Shown: piece after piece, positions 31,705 through 42,601 of the stretch | How the letters are laid out: the number at the start of each line of letters is the position of its first letter | How positions within the stretch are numbered: the first letter of the stretch is position 1 | Assembly: GCA_963575745.1 (NCBI GenBank) | Contig: CAUYUJ010021163.1 | Coordinates: 1-64,000, forward strand | From: Prorocentrum cordatum | Lineage: Eukaryota; Sar; Dinophyceae; Prorocentrales; Prorocentraceae | Direction: 5' to 3' | DNA length: 64,000 nucleotides | The notes under the pieces: model-generated | The model's input: only the letters and a program-made list of their open reading frames with translations | Told to the model about the DNA's origin: nothing | The model's database searches: none | Program-made: the position numbers and the translations under genes

Positions 31705-32094
31705 GCGGCGGCGGCGGAGCCCGACCACCGGCGCCGACCACCACGGACGCCGCGCGGGCCCGCGCCGTGCGGCTCGGCCGGCCCGGGCCGCCGCCGCCGG
31801 CCGCCGGCCGCCGCCGCGGGCCCCGGATCGGCGCGGTCGGGTCGGCCCTGCGACCCAGAGCGCCTCGAGTCCTGAGAAAGTCCTTAGCATCGCTCGGACG
31901 TGTGCGTTTTTCCTTCGGCGAGGACCATCGAGGAGCATTCTTGATCATTTGGCGAAAAAAATATCCCGGCAAAGCAACCTAACAGCGATGTGTAGGAGCA
32001 TATCTGGAAGCCTTCCCCTTAAGATTCAGATGAGAATCCAGTTGTAGAATTCTGCTGTTCTCGCAGTCGTAGTCGCATTCGCGATGACAGTCGC
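31383..32094. other. GC-rich stretch, possible exon at 31400-31560
   Basis: One plus frame reads PIPRQVLGGLGPDLGGLAQQ, then WAAWQAGLG and NPDSEGEHMDARAASG, more protein-like than the other two frames. From 31615 it becomes a GCG/GAC-rich repeat. 31880-32060 is ordinary sequence. No family recognised. Confidence 0.3.
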
Positions 32095-33440
32095 AGTGGC
32101 CTGCATCAGCCTCAGCCTCAGCCTCAGCCTGCCTCAGCATCAGCCTGCCTCAGCCTCAGCCTCAGCCTGCCTCAGCCTCAGCATCAGCCTCACAGGCCAT
32201 CAGCCCTCAGCACCATCAGCACAGCCTGCATCAGCATCAGACCTTCAGCCTGCTTCAGCACTCAGGCCTCAGTCAGACTCAGCCTCAGCTCAGCCTCCAG
32301 CCTCTGCCTCAGCCTGAGACCTGCCTCAGGCTTTAAGTCTCAGCCTCAGCTGCCTCAGCATCAGCCTGCCTCAGCCTTAGGCCTCAGCATGCCTCAGCTC
32401 AGCCTCAGCCTGCTTCAGCCTTCAGCCTCCAGTCTGCCTCAGGCCTCGGCCTCAGGACCTCGGCCGCCAGCAGCCTCAGCCTCTCGCGTCCGGTCGCTCA
32501 GTCATCAGACTCAGGCATGCCTGGCGGCCAGCCGCCTCAGCCAGCCTCAGCTGGCCTAGACTCAGCCTCAGTCAGCCTGCTTCAGCCATCAGCATCAGTC
32601 TGCTTCAGCTCTGCCTCAGCCTCCGCCTACCTCAGCATCAGCCTCAGCCTCAGCCTCAGCCTGCCTCAGCATCAGCCTGCCTCGCCTCAGCCTCAGCCTG
32701 CCTCTGCCTCAGCCTCAGCCTGCTTCAGCCTCAGCCTCAGTCTGCCGTCGGCCTCGGCCTCAGCCTCAGCCTGCCTCAGCCTCAGCCTGCATCAGGCTCA
32801 GCCTCAGCCTCAGCCTGCCTCAGCATCAGCCTGCCTCAGCCTCAGCCTCAGCCTGCCTCAGCCTCAGCCTCAGCCTGCTTCAGCCTCAGCCTCAGTCTGC
32901 CTTCAGCCTCGGCGTCAGCCTCAGGCTGCCTCAGCCTCAGCCTGCATCAGCCTCGGCCTCAGCCTCAGCCTGCCTCAGCATCAGCCTGCCTCAGCCTCAG
33001 CCTCAGCCTGCCTCTGCCTCAGCCTCAGCCTGCTTCAGCCTCGGCCTCAGTCTGCCGTCGGCCTCGGCCTCAGCCTCAGCCTGCCTCAGCCTCAGCCTGC
33101 ATCAGCCTCAGCCTCAGCCTCAGCCTGCCTCAGCATCAGCTGCCTCAGCCTCAGCCTCAGCCTCAGCCTGCCTCAGCCTCAGCCTCAGCCTGCTTCAGCC
33201 TCAGCCTCAGTCTGCCTTCAGCCTCGGCCTCAGCCTCAGCCTGCCTCAGCCTCAGCTTGCATCAGCCTCAGCCTCAGCCTCAGCCTGCCTCAGCATCAGC
33301 CTGCCTCAGCCTCAGCCTCAGCATGCCTCAGCCTCAGCCTCAGCCTGCTTCAGCCTCAGCATCAGTCTGCCTTCAGCCTCGGCCTCAGCCTCAGCCTGCC
33401 TCAGCCTCAGCCTGCCTCAGCCTCAGCATCAGCCTGCCTC
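32095..33440 (+). repeat. CAGCCT hexamer satellite, about 1.35 kb
   Basis: CAGCCTCAGCCTGCCTCAGC-type sequence throughout, with higher-order blocks of about 150-190 bp (for example repeats of TTCAGCCTCAGCCTCAGTCT). Open frames encode Ser-Ala or Gln-Pro runs and are artefacts. Confidence 0.97.
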
Positions 33441-33447
33441 AGCATTC

Positions 33448-33792
33448 AAAATGTGGCCCGGGAATGGAATTCTGGGAACTCGAAGAACACGAAGTGGCCT
33501 ACAGTTGGCCCCGGGCATTCAAAATCATGCCCAGGAATGGAGTTCTGGGAACTCGAAGACCACGAAGTGGCCTACAGTTGGCTCCGGGCATCCAAAATGT
33601 GGCCCGGGAATGGAGTTCTGGGAAGTCGAAGAGCACGAAGTGCCTACAGTTGGCTCCGGGCATCCGAAATGTGGCCCAGGAATGGAGTTCTGGGAAATCG
33701 AAGAGCACGAAGTGCCTACAGTTGGCTATCCGGCATCAAAATGTGGCCCGGGAATGGAGTCTGGGAGGTCGAAAGAGCACGAAGTGTGTGAC
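33448..33792 (+). repeat. 72-bp tandem repeat, five copies
   Basis: Unit: AAAATGTGGCCCGGGAATGG, AGTTCTGGGAA, TCGAAGA(G/A)CACGAAGTG, CCTACAGTTGGCTCCGGGCA. Starts at about 33448, 33521, 33593, 33666 and 33738. Confidence 0.9.
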
Positions 33793-34377
33793 TGTTTGCT
33801 TAAAACGAGCCCGGCCCTGAGCCCGGCCCTCGCTGTCCGGATGCCGCCCAGACCTCCCTTCTGAGTCATCAGATGCTCTCTTTTGACACCACTAGAAACC
33901 TATCAGTCCTCGCTGTTAGGTAAAAAAGAACGCACGAAACCTAACAAAAAACACAGGGAATGGACGTCCGAGCGATGGCTAGAGTCACGACGGGAGGTTG
34001 TTCCCCATTTTCGGCATCCGGGGGCCCTTTGACCGGGCCTCGGGGCCGTCGAAAAACGACTCGGCATGAAGAGCCAGTCCAGGGGAGTGGGTCTGGACCT
34101 CTGGGGGTAGCGTCATGCAAAGTCACGACGTCGGGGGTCCGCGGGTCTTGGTGGCGATTCGATTGTTCCGAGCCCGGCGTTGTTTCGCGTGGTGCGCCGC
34201 CTGATCATGATAGATGCTTCTGGTCCTCCTCCTGCTCCTCCGAATCCGATGCTGCTGATCTTGCCTCTCCCCCGTGCTTCAAGCACCTCCACGCCATGTC
34301 TGCCCATCACTCCCTTCTAGGTCACGAGGCCATAGCCTCCAATCACCAAGCACCGCCCCACAAGTGATGGTGACCCT
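33793..34377. other. Single-copy spacer
   Basis: Contains an ACCTAACAAAAAACA stretch near 33938 and a minus-strand 61-codon frame (33941-34126) that I cannot assign. Confidence 0.4.
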
Positions 34378-34529
34378 AGGGGGCCACATGCGAACCCTAC
34401 CCCTACCCCCCACCATTTCGGAGGGGGAGGGTGGGGTTCACTTCGCTCGGGAGCTCCCGAACGAAGTGAAACCCCAACCTCCATCTGGGAAAATCGTGGG
34501 GAGGGGTATGGTCCGCATGTGGCTCCCAA
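34378..34529. mobile_element. Foldback (MITE-like) hairpin element
   Basis: Left arm GGGGGCCACATGCGAACCCT... pairs with right arm ...GGTCCGCATGTGGCTCCC. The centre CACTTCGCTCGGGAGCTCCC continues GAACGAAGTG. Pairing extends through CCCCTACCCCCCACCATTTC against GAAAATCGTGGGGAGGGG. The arms together cover about 150 bp. I see no clear target duplication. Confidence 0.7.
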
Positions 34530-34569
34530 GACCCGTTCGTGCCCGAAGTGACAGCCGTGATGATTATCC

Positions 34570-34815
34570 CGTCTTCTTCCTTCTTCCTTCTTCCTGCTCA
34601 TTATCCTCCTCCTCCTCATCATCATCATCAGCAGCAGCAGCATCATCATCATCAACATCCTCATCTTCATCCTCATCCTCATCCTCATCCTTCTCCTTCT
34701 GCTACTCCTGCTCCTCCTGCTCCTGCTCCTCCTCTTCCTGCTCCTGCTCCTCCTCCTCCGTCCCCTCCGCCTCGTCCTCCTGCTCCTCCTCCTCCTCGTG
34801 CTCCTCCTCCTTTTA
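34570..34815 (-). repeat. TCATCA/TCCTGC/TCC triplet array
   Basis: Mixed triplet array (TTC, CAT, CAG, CTC) just downstream of the foldback element. Confidence 0.9.
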
Positions 34816-35689
34816 TGTTTGCACGCTCTGTGCTGCTACCCGAAGCCGGTCAACGATCGAAGACGGGCAAATGACGAAAATTGGTCCTCTCCGGCCTGAA
34901 AGCAACAGGACGCAATGGATCGAAGAGGAAGTCGACATCCGCCCACAAGATGAGATCTTCCCTTCCTTGAGTGGTCCTGGCAACGCCGCCCAGCAGCGGC
35001 AACGGGCGCAAACGGGCGTGAGCGGGCGCGCACACGGGAACTCTCCCCCATCCTCTTCCCGCACCTCAACCCACCCACCTCCGCCCAGATAGGCTGTCAC
35101 TTTGCGTGCGCAGAATGGCGTGGTCCAGCCACGCTAAGCAGCCGCATTCTGTGGACACACGTTGTGGCCTGGATCTGATTGTACCCGAGGCGATTGGATT
35201 AACCAAGCCACTCACCCCAACATCCTCCTACGCCCTCTCCCCCAAACTAAGCCGAATGCCAGCTCCATGCGCTGACCGGTATGGGAATATAGCCGGCCCA
35301 TTGTTGACACCAGACTGTCGGTTCAGCATTTTGAGCCAAGAGGTAGGAGGAAAGAATGGATACAATGGTAAGACAATAATATCCTGCGCACCTCGGGCGC
35401 CTAGATATATTTCCCCCAACCATACATCATAACCACCACCCACATATGAAACAAGGATACCGCTACACAGCGTCTCACGAACTACAGGATGATCCGATCT
35501 GGAGAGGTTCCAGCCACGTGCCGTCAAAAGCCGTGCGAGCGGCCATTTAATGGTCATGGCCGCGAAGTCCTCCGGCCCCTGGGCCAGGGGAGCTTCCCTG
35601 CGCGAAGCTGGCCAAGCTGCTGCTTGTCGATATCACTACATGCTCCTGCCAAGTTTCCTGCCCGGCTTACCGTGTAAGCACCACAGGTG
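34816..35689. other. Single-copy region downstream of the LINE
   Basis: A plus frame at 34860-35088 reads MTKIGPLRPESNRTQWIEEE, then VDIRPQDEIFPSLSGPG, which is coding-like but unassigned. 35228-35557 is open on the minus strand (YVGGGYDVWLGEIYLGARGA) and may be LINE 3' untranslated sequence or a separate exon. Confidence 0.3.
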
Positions 35690-36520
35690 TTACAAAAATA
35701 GGCATGCGGCATTCGAGCTCTGAACTCGCGCTAGCCAGAAGTTGTGGCGGCGTCCCTCCGTCGAGTGGCGTTGGGTGATGATGGCGCGCACTGCTCGTGG
35801 CAGCTCGGCGCAGGCCCCATGGAGCCGCCTGCGGCCCGTCCTGAAAGGTCTTGCAGCAGCGCGTGCAAATCCGCCTGCTGCCACCCTATACGAACGAATG
35901 GCGCCGCCACAGACCGGGGGCGCTCGGCGCGCGCGGCATTTTCTAGAGAGTGCCCAGCAGCTCTTCGGCCGAGGGCCATCAGAAGCCACGCGCACCCACT
36001 CCATCATCACGGCATCTATGTTACCCAGGACGTCCGGATGCTGGAGCGCCCCCCCCTTCGCCAGCCGGTCGGCGTAGTAGTTGCCACAGTAGCGCCAAGG
36101 CTCCTGGCCGTGGAGTCCTTCTGGGTTTTGGTGCGCCTTGACTTTGGTGAGGCACCATGAGGCCAACCTCGAGTTTTTGATGCACCGCCAATGTGCCGAG
36201 TGGGCCCCCTTCCCATCCACAGCCGTCCGAGGGAGGCCCATCCTGTGAAAGAGGGAAGCACAATCCACATGGAGGGAGGTCGGCGGGGATGGAGGGTCAA
36301 GTGGGGAATGGTTTGAGCACTCCAGAAGTCCTTGATGTTCGGCCACGCCCGCAGTCTGCGATAGATTGCCCGGGACGGCACCGATACCTTTCACAAAGTC
36401 TCCCGCATTGTCTATCAAAATGATTGCCCATCCCGCCCTGGTAACCAATGCTGAGCAGGATTCGAGGCACGATCCGTCTTCGAACAGCGGCTCCCCAGGG
36501 TCGAGCTGGAATGGGTCCAC
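35690..36520 (-). pseudogene. LINE RNase H domain
   Basis: All four acidic residues can be seen: LFEDGSCLES, GVAEHQGLLEC, LHVDCASLF and NYYADRLAKGGA, plus the catalytic-loop His in KVKAHQNPEG. The sequence after VMMEWVRVASDG loses coherence in this frame, consistent with a frameshift before the terminal part. It belongs to the same element as the reverse transcriptase at 37-38.6 kb and differs from the RNase H at 29 kb. Confidence 0.75.
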
Positions 36521-36999
36521 GTGGCCGTCTGGACCACGGTACCAGATTGTGGGCGCGGGGTCAGGCGGGGCGACGCCATCAGGGACGGGGATCTAGAGGC
36601 AGGGATAAGGGATCATATTGACCCGCGGCCAACGCCTGGGACACCAAATCCGGGTCCACCAAGTCAGACCGTTCTTGAGCCACGCAAGGGCATTGCCACA
36701 CGCGGTGCCGGACTGCATCCGGCCCATTTCCACACCTCGGGCATGCAGTGCTGACTGAATATCACAATTTGTATAGCAAAGTGCATGTAGGATAGCACCG
36801 CGTGCGCACTAGGTAGGCGCGCCAAGGTCATAGCATGAAAATTGTGGCGTCGACTCTGCCAAAACCTCCCGGCTGGATCCGTTCACAATCCCCGTTCACG
36901 AATCTCCCCTGCCCGCGGCGTGTCGTTGTCCGCCAATACACGGTCCGTGACCGCCTGTATCATAGTAGCCCTCAAATCCTGAATAAGAAGGAGTTGTAT

Positions 37000-38640
37000 C
37001 ACAATGGGCGGGGACTCCGTCGGCAGCACTTGGGCCCCGCCACGCGTCGCACAAAGCAGCCCATAGCGTCCACCTCCCACCCCGCCTGGCCCAACCACAG
37101 CAGCATATCCCCCAGGGGGCCACTAGATCTAGCCGCCCGGCCAGCATTGTCGGGTAGTGCCCCGTGGGTGTCTTGGACCCGCCTGAGGGCTTTCAATGGG
37201 GACCCAATGTCCAGGCCGTCGGGATGTTGGATGTCAGCGTCGCTGGCCTGCCACGCTTCCTTGGCAAATCGCGCGAGCGTGGCCGCCGCAAACCGCAGAG
37301 GGTCCTTAGCGGGTCCGAGGGCCCAGGCAAGGTTTAGGATCCCCCCCCCTGCAGATTGGAGCCCCAGCTGCCCTGTGCCCTGGGACCGCAAGGTACCATC
37401 CCACCACCTCACAACTGTAAGTTTGCCCGGGTTGTACCCCGCAGTAGCACGCCGTAGCTTTTGCCTCCCGGTGTTTTTTGAGGAGGCCCACGCGCCGCAA
37501 TCGGCGGGTGCCCCCGCCCTTGAGGACCCGGCTCTTCCTGACCCTGCGAGCCCCCTTGCGCAGGCGGTCCGCCCCCAAAGGATGATCCACTCCCAGAAAT
37601 TTGACAGTCGTATCTGGGGTGCCGGCGTACACGCCCAGCGCTGCCGATCCTGCCTCCAGAGTGCGACGCGAGCTGTCGGTGAGACAGAACTTCCCGAGCG
37701 CCAGGCGGAGGCCGCCCTCGTGCACCAGAGTGTGAAAGACGTACGCGACCGCCCGCCGAAGCTGCTCCACACACGCGTGCAACGACGGTGCAATCGAATC
37801 GAAAGTGAGGTCGTCAATGAGGATCGAAAGATGGAGCCCCAAATCAGCCCGCCGGTAACCTTCCGCCGTCGGCAGCATGTAACACCGAGTCTCGTAAGTA
37901 GCCTCTGAGCTGCCCGCCACCAATCCATGGCATGGGGCGGCGGGTGGCTCCGTCAAGCGACAACGCACGAGGCCAGAAGTAGGTGCCCAGAGAAAGCTAT
38001 AGGACCTGCAGGCACCAGTATTGGGACGCAGCCTGAAACAGCGATTCGTTCGAGACGTGTTCGTAACACTGCCTGAGGTCCGTAAGCAGTGTCAGTACGT
38101 GCTCACCCGCCCGGGTGGCATCCTCGCCGCGCACCTGGTGGCGCCAAACAGCGCCTGTAGCAGTGCGGTTGGCCGCCATGGAGAAGTGCCCACAGAGCCG
38201 CGAGGCCACCACTTCCCCCCACGATTTGCACATGCGAGCGTGCCACCGCCCGAAGACCCGAAGGACGCTCTGAACGAACCCGATCGTGCGTCGGCCCCCT
38301 ATGCGGAGGGGGTTTCTTCGAAGAGGGCCACAATCAGAGTTTGAAGCCACGTTGGCGCCGTCCCCAACAAGCACATCAGTGCAAGCAGTTTATCCAACAC
38401 CCGTAAGCAAGGCTCCCGAAGAAATTGGAAGTGCCTCGGGTGGAACCCGTCCATCTGTGTCGTTGCACGCTTGAATGAGTTCGATCTTCCGATTCTTGTT
38501 TCTGGTGTAGGCCTTAACAGCGTACTGGGATCAGGCGTAATGGGAGCAGGCCACGGGTAGCTTGCCACCTTCCACCCCACCGTCTGTTCTTCACCCCACA
38601 CGCGTGCCCACTGGGTAGTCTATGCGGCCAGAATCGCAGC
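37000..38640 (-). pseudogene. LINE reverse transcriptase domain
   Basis: Segments in three frames cover the polymerase: fingers (QMDGFHPRHFQFLREPCLRV, then TWLQTLIVALFEE and GGRRTIGFVQSVLRVFGRWH), motif A (LLTDLRQCYEHVSNESLF), the catalytic motif C (LHLSILIDDLTFDS), and the thumb start (TTVKFLGVDHPLGADRLRKG). The frame changes near 38300 and 37990, and the downstream connector (37300-36600) is in other frames again. The Asp-Asp pair is present. Upstream, 38620-39018 carries the linker (YLADLAWTRAQQWSQKEREE, AGGAKWAHSCTQ). Confidence 0.75.
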
Positions 38641-39155
38641 CGTGTTGGATGTATTCGGACTGGCGGGGTCGTCGGGGCAGCCTAGAACAAACTCCACTGG
38701 GGCCTCCTGGGCGACCTGGGTGCAAGAGTGGGCCCATTTTGCTCCCCCCGCAATCGCCTCGGTACACCAATCTTGCCACTTCCTCCTCTGCTCCTCCCGC
38801 TCTTTCTGCGACCACTGCTGGGCACGTGTCCAGGCGAGGTCAGCGAGGTAGAATAGGGTCGTGGTAGCATGATCGGTATGGGAGGACCCCAACTCGCATA
38901 GAGAGAAGCCGCCAGGCGGAGGATAGCACGCCACCGAGTACGTCCCTGCGGGTAGTGATGCGCAAGGGGCCCTCCTGAGCGAGTGGCCTTGCTGGTATGT
39001 CGCAAGGCCCTGCAACATGTACCTGGGAGGTGAACGATGCAGTAAAGTGCGCTTGTATCAGAGCTGCAAGCTCCCGCAAGCGCCCAGACACCCGGCCTAT
39101 AGAGCTCGAGACGGTGATTTCGTTGGCCTTTGCTTGGTAAGCAGCAGACTAGATA

Positions 39156-39328
39156 CAAGGGCTCCCTCGAGGGCGCGAAGTTATTCGCGCTTCGCGCTTC
39201 GCGGTCCTCGTTCCTCCTCCCCCTCCTCCTCGTCCTCCTCTTCTCCCCCTTGGGGGGCGGCGCGAGAGCGCGAAGTTATTCGCGCTTCGCGCTTCGCGCA
39301 GCGCGAAGCGCGAACTTAGGAGCCCTTG
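39156..39328. mobile_element. GC-rich foldback element 1 with 5-bp target duplication
   Basis: 173 bp. Termini are CAAGGGCTCC at the left and GGAGCCCTTG at the right, a perfect inverted repeat. AGATA flanks it on both sides (39151-39155 and 39329-39333). The inside has two GCGCGAAGTTATTCGCGCTT segments, a TCC-rich block, and GGGGGGCGGCGCGAGA. No coding capacity, so it would depend on an enzyme supplied elsewhere. Confidence 0.85.
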
Positions 39329-39511
39329 AGATAGTGAAACATCTTCGAATTCGTATGGCGAGCCTCCCGCGAGCCCGGGCTGAGAAGGGCCCCCCCCTGG
39401 AGCGTGCCGCAGAGTTCCCGGCGCGCCCCGTCGGCCCCAATCCCTGCCCGGCGCGTCCAGGGCCCGCGGCAGGCCTGCCCGCGCTTCCTGGTCCCGTGGC
39501 TGTCGATACCC

Positions 39512-39679
39512 CAAGGGCTCCCCCGAGGGCGCGAAGTTGTTCGCGCTTCGCGGTCCTCGTTCCTTCTCCCCCTCCTCCTCGCCCTCCTCTTCTCTCCCTT
39601 TGGGGGGGCGGCGCGAGGGCGCGAAGTTATTCGCGCTTCGCGCTTCGCGGAGCGCGAAGCGCGAAGTTGGGAGCCCTTG
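39512..39679. mobile_element. GC-rich foldback element 2 with 6-bp target duplication
   Basis: 168 bp, closely similar to the element at 39156. Termini are CAAGGGCTCCC and GGGAGCCCTTG. ATACCC flanks it directly on both sides (39506-39511 and 39680-39685). It carries the same GCGCGAAGTT...TTCGCGCTTCGC blocks and a TCC-rich centre. Two copies only about 180 bp apart, with different target duplications, show two independent insertions. Confidence 0.88.
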
Positions 39680-39841
39680 ATACCCGCTCCCAGGGTCGGT
39701 GAGGAAAGACCCCAAGGCATTACCAAAAGCCTGCTGGGCCTGATCGTGATTCGGCGCTGCCGGCGCGGGGCCCAGAGGGCGCTCAATGGGCAGCCTCTGG
39801 TACCTTTTTCACTCTCCTTACCTTCACCTCGTCCAAGCCTT

Positions 39842-40330
39842 TCAGGAAGAAGAGCGAAACGGGCCGGTGAGGAGACATTGGGTAGTCGAAGTGGCACCGA
39901 TCACGTGAAACAGCATGGCGAAGGGCTTGGGATAACACAAAATAGTCGCATGTCCTATGACACGCCCCCAACGTGAACGTCGTAGCTGGGGTCGGGATCC
40001 GAAAAGCGCGGCCACATGCTTCCGCGGGTTAAAGCCCGACATTTGCACATGCGGCTCTACATTGAAATCGCCACCCACCATGGAGGGCACCCCCACCCGT
40101 AGGACGTGGGAACCAATCTCATGGGCAATGTGGACGTTGGCCTCCCCCAGATCGACATGACTCCGAGATTCGCACTGCGCGAGAAATAATGGACCACGCG
40201 GCTGAGAACTACCTCGTGCACCACTGAACGATCTTAGCAGAGATCCAAATACTTCCGAGAAATGATTGCCGTCCCCGCCGAAAAGCCACCATCTGGCGTA
40301 CGGATCCTGGGGCCCCAGAAAGATGCCCAT
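39842..40330 (-). pseudogene. LINE EEP endonuclease domain
   Basis: The minus frame contains VGVPSMVGGDFNVEPHVQMS. G-G-D-F-N-x-x-P is the catalytic Asp/Asn motif of apurinic-type LINE endonucleases. It is preceded by EANVHIAHEIGSHVLRVG. The region upstream (40234-40416, another frame, GPRIRTPDGGFSAGTAIISR) supplies the G-G-x-A-I-x-x-R-like block. The frame changes between them. The endonuclease nicks the target for reverse transcription. Confidence 0.7.
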
Positions 40331-40654
40331 CCCGATTTGCGAAGAGAATGGGAAGCATCATCCATAGTTGTGTGTGCTTGCTTCACCCGACGATGGCCCA
40401 TAGTTGTCCATCCCATCCCGATCTGGATGCTAGTAAACCTCTAGCAAACCTCCCTCCCATCCCATAGCTGCTTCACCAGATCTGAAGATGCCCATCCCGA
40501 CACGACTACGGCCCATAGCTGTGTGTGCGAGCTTCTGACCCTGCACACATTCAGTATGGGCCGTAGGCGTGTCTGGGTGCGTCTCTGCCGTGCCCCACCC
40601 AGACCCACTTATGCTAACCACCTCCAGCGCCTTGTTACCTATCATCCCGTAGGG

Positions 40655-40875
40655 CATCTCCTCCTCCCTCCTCTTCCTCCGCCTCCTCCTCGTCCTCCTC
40701 CTCCTCCTCCTCCTCCTCCTCCTCCTCCTCCTCCTCCTCCTGCCTCCTCCTCCTCCTCCTCCTCCTCCTCCTCCTCCTCCTCCTCCTCCTCCGCCTCCTT
40801 CTTCTCCTCCTCCTCCTCCTCCTCGCTCCTCCTCCTCCTCCTCCTTCTCCTCCTCCTCCTCCCCCGTTTCTTCCT
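40655..40875 (-). repeat. TCC array inside the LINE
   Basis: Long pyrimidine array between ORF1 and the endonuclease; reads as Glu/Arg runs on the LINE strand. Confidence 0.95.
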
Positions 40876-41229
40876 TCATTTCTCCCCCGATGGCGGCCCC
40901 CCCTCGGGGTGGAGCACCCTGTTGCCGTTCGCGGGGCTGCGGGAGTTGACGGCGGGCGGTTGCTGCAGGCGCTGCAAAGGCCGGCTGTGTCGCCGGCGCT
41001 GGGCCGCCGCCCGCAGCGGGCAGAGAAGTGGGTGCAGCGGACAGATCGCCAGCCGCTCCAGCGGGGCTCAGAGGCGGCTGCTGCTGGGTGGTGGTCGTGG
41101 CAAGCTGCACCACTGGTACCTTGAGCTCCCTAGCCTGGTGGGGCGAGATGCCTTCACGATAGCTCCGTATCGCTGTGATCACATTTTGCCCCGTCGGAGG
41201 CCCCGTCGGAAGCCCCGTCGAAGGCCCCG

Positions 41230-42126
41230 TCAAAGGTTCCACCGCCATTGCCACATCCGCAGTCGTGTTAGCACGCAACTGCTTGCTATACTCCTCGAGA
41301 TTGGTAATATTCCCCTGGGTATCTTAATAAGCCGCCCTTCATCATCCAACATGGCCAGGATCTCCGCCCTCTGGACGTCGAGGGAGGCGAGATTATCCTG
41401 GAGCTGCTGGCGGTAGGCCTCGCGCCGCTCCAAGGACTTCTGGAGAGCCAAAACGTTCTGGGTATGGTCTCGGAGGGCCTGGTAAGGGGTCTTTTGCTTG
41501 TCCCGTTCCTGGCGTAGGGTGGACAGGCTCGTCTGCAGGCCCTGCACAGCCGCACTTGAGCCCCCTCCCCGTCAAGCTTCGACACGAGATCCAAGGCCTG
41601 CTGGAGTACTTGTGTTTGCTGTCTTACGGGCTTACCCTGCTTCTCAGGTGCATATTTCTCCTTCGCTGCTGGCGCCCCCTTACCAGCCACCCCCCCCTGC
41701 CCATGATGGGTCCCATGCTGGGCATTGGAGGGGTGACTGCTGGGGGGCAGCACCAGGGGGGCTCCGAAGCGTAGTGCTGCCCACATTGCTAGCAATAGCT
41801 TAACCGAAGGTTTACCCGAGCATCACACGTCTGGCATACCCAAGACTTCTTCTGAACCCAGATGGTCCCAGTGGCCCCTTTGGGATGTCGGTGGGTGCAA
41901 GTCCTCCACGGCCATTTGTTTTGTTCCCCTTGCCACCGCCCTTCGCATCGTTACCACCACGTCCCGTCGTGTAGTACGGGCTGGAGTGGTGAGTACTCAG
42001 TCTCTGAGCGGCCGCCCACGCGCGCAGCAGCGCACGATCGGAGGCGCGGCGAGCACGGGCCCGCCTGTGCCAGGCCGGTTCAGTAACCAAACTCATGGTG
42101 GTGAGAAGACGTACGCAGTCACGCAC
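41230..42126 (-). pseudogene. LINE ORF1 (zinc finger and coiled coil)
   Basis: From the N-terminal side: a basic Gly-rich stretch (GGKGNKTNGRGG), then KKSWVCQTCDA and a second half-finger SYC-stop-QCGQHY split by a TAG, then a Pro-rich segment, then a probable coiled coil (QERDKQKTPYQALRDHTQNV, LALQKSLERREAYRQQLQDN). These match the gag-like ORF1 of dinoflagellate LINEs, which coats the RNA. Three frames are needed, so it is broken. A promoter is not recognisable. Confidence 0.65.
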
Positions 42127-42191
42127 GTTAGTGGCGCGCTAGGGACGGGGCAGGTGGCCTCCCGTTACGGGTAGCCTCGGAGCCTCAACGT

Positions 42192-42336
42192 GTTCCTCCT
42201 CCTCCTCCTCCTCCTCCTCCTACCTCCCCCTCCTCCCTACTCTTCCTCCCCCTCTTCCTCCTCCACCTCCTCCTCCTTCACGTCCTCCTCCTCCTCCTCC
42301 TCCTCCTTCACGTCCTCCTCCTCCTCCTCCTCCTAG
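42192..42336 (-). repeat. TCC array
   Basis: Pyrimidine array with two CTTCACGTCC interruptions, between the LINE and the plus-strand cold-shock locus. Confidence 0.95.
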
Positions 42337-42601
42337 CCCTCGCGGCCTGGGAGCACCCCCCCTGCCCCGGCCGCGCGCGCCGCCGCCCGCGCGCGCGCGC
42401 GGTTGGGGGCAGGCCGCGCCCCTCGGCCAGAGGCCTGCGCGAATCGCGAGGGCGCAGCAGGCCCGAGGCGCCCCAGTGCCAGCTGGTGGGATGCGATTGG
42501 TGGTTGGCGTCGACACTGGGCTCCTGCAGTCCGACTCGGGCGGGATCCAGATCGTTGGCAGTCTGGTCGGGGAGTTGCAGCGCTTCCACTGGGAACGTCG
42601 T

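Larger units (their letters stand above)
35690..42126 (-). mobile_element. Near full-length degenerate LINE (ORF1, EN, RT, RNase H)
   Basis: Read along the minus strand the order is ORF1 zinc finger and coiled coil (42126-41230), a Pro/Gln-rich linker with a TCC array (41230-40430), EEP endonuclease (about 40420-39700), linker, reverse transcriptase (about 38640-37100) and RNase H (36520-36000). This is the usual order of dinoflagellate non-LTR retrotransposons. In-frame stops and frame changes mean it is not active, unless these are sequence errors. Two short foldback elements sit in the endonuclease-RT linker. The exact ends are not resolved, and no target duplication was identified. Confidence 0.8.

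Noticed and set aside
32517-33791. 424-codon frame
   Set aside because: CAGCCT hexamer satellite continuing into a 72-bp minisatellite; no stop in the unit explains the length.
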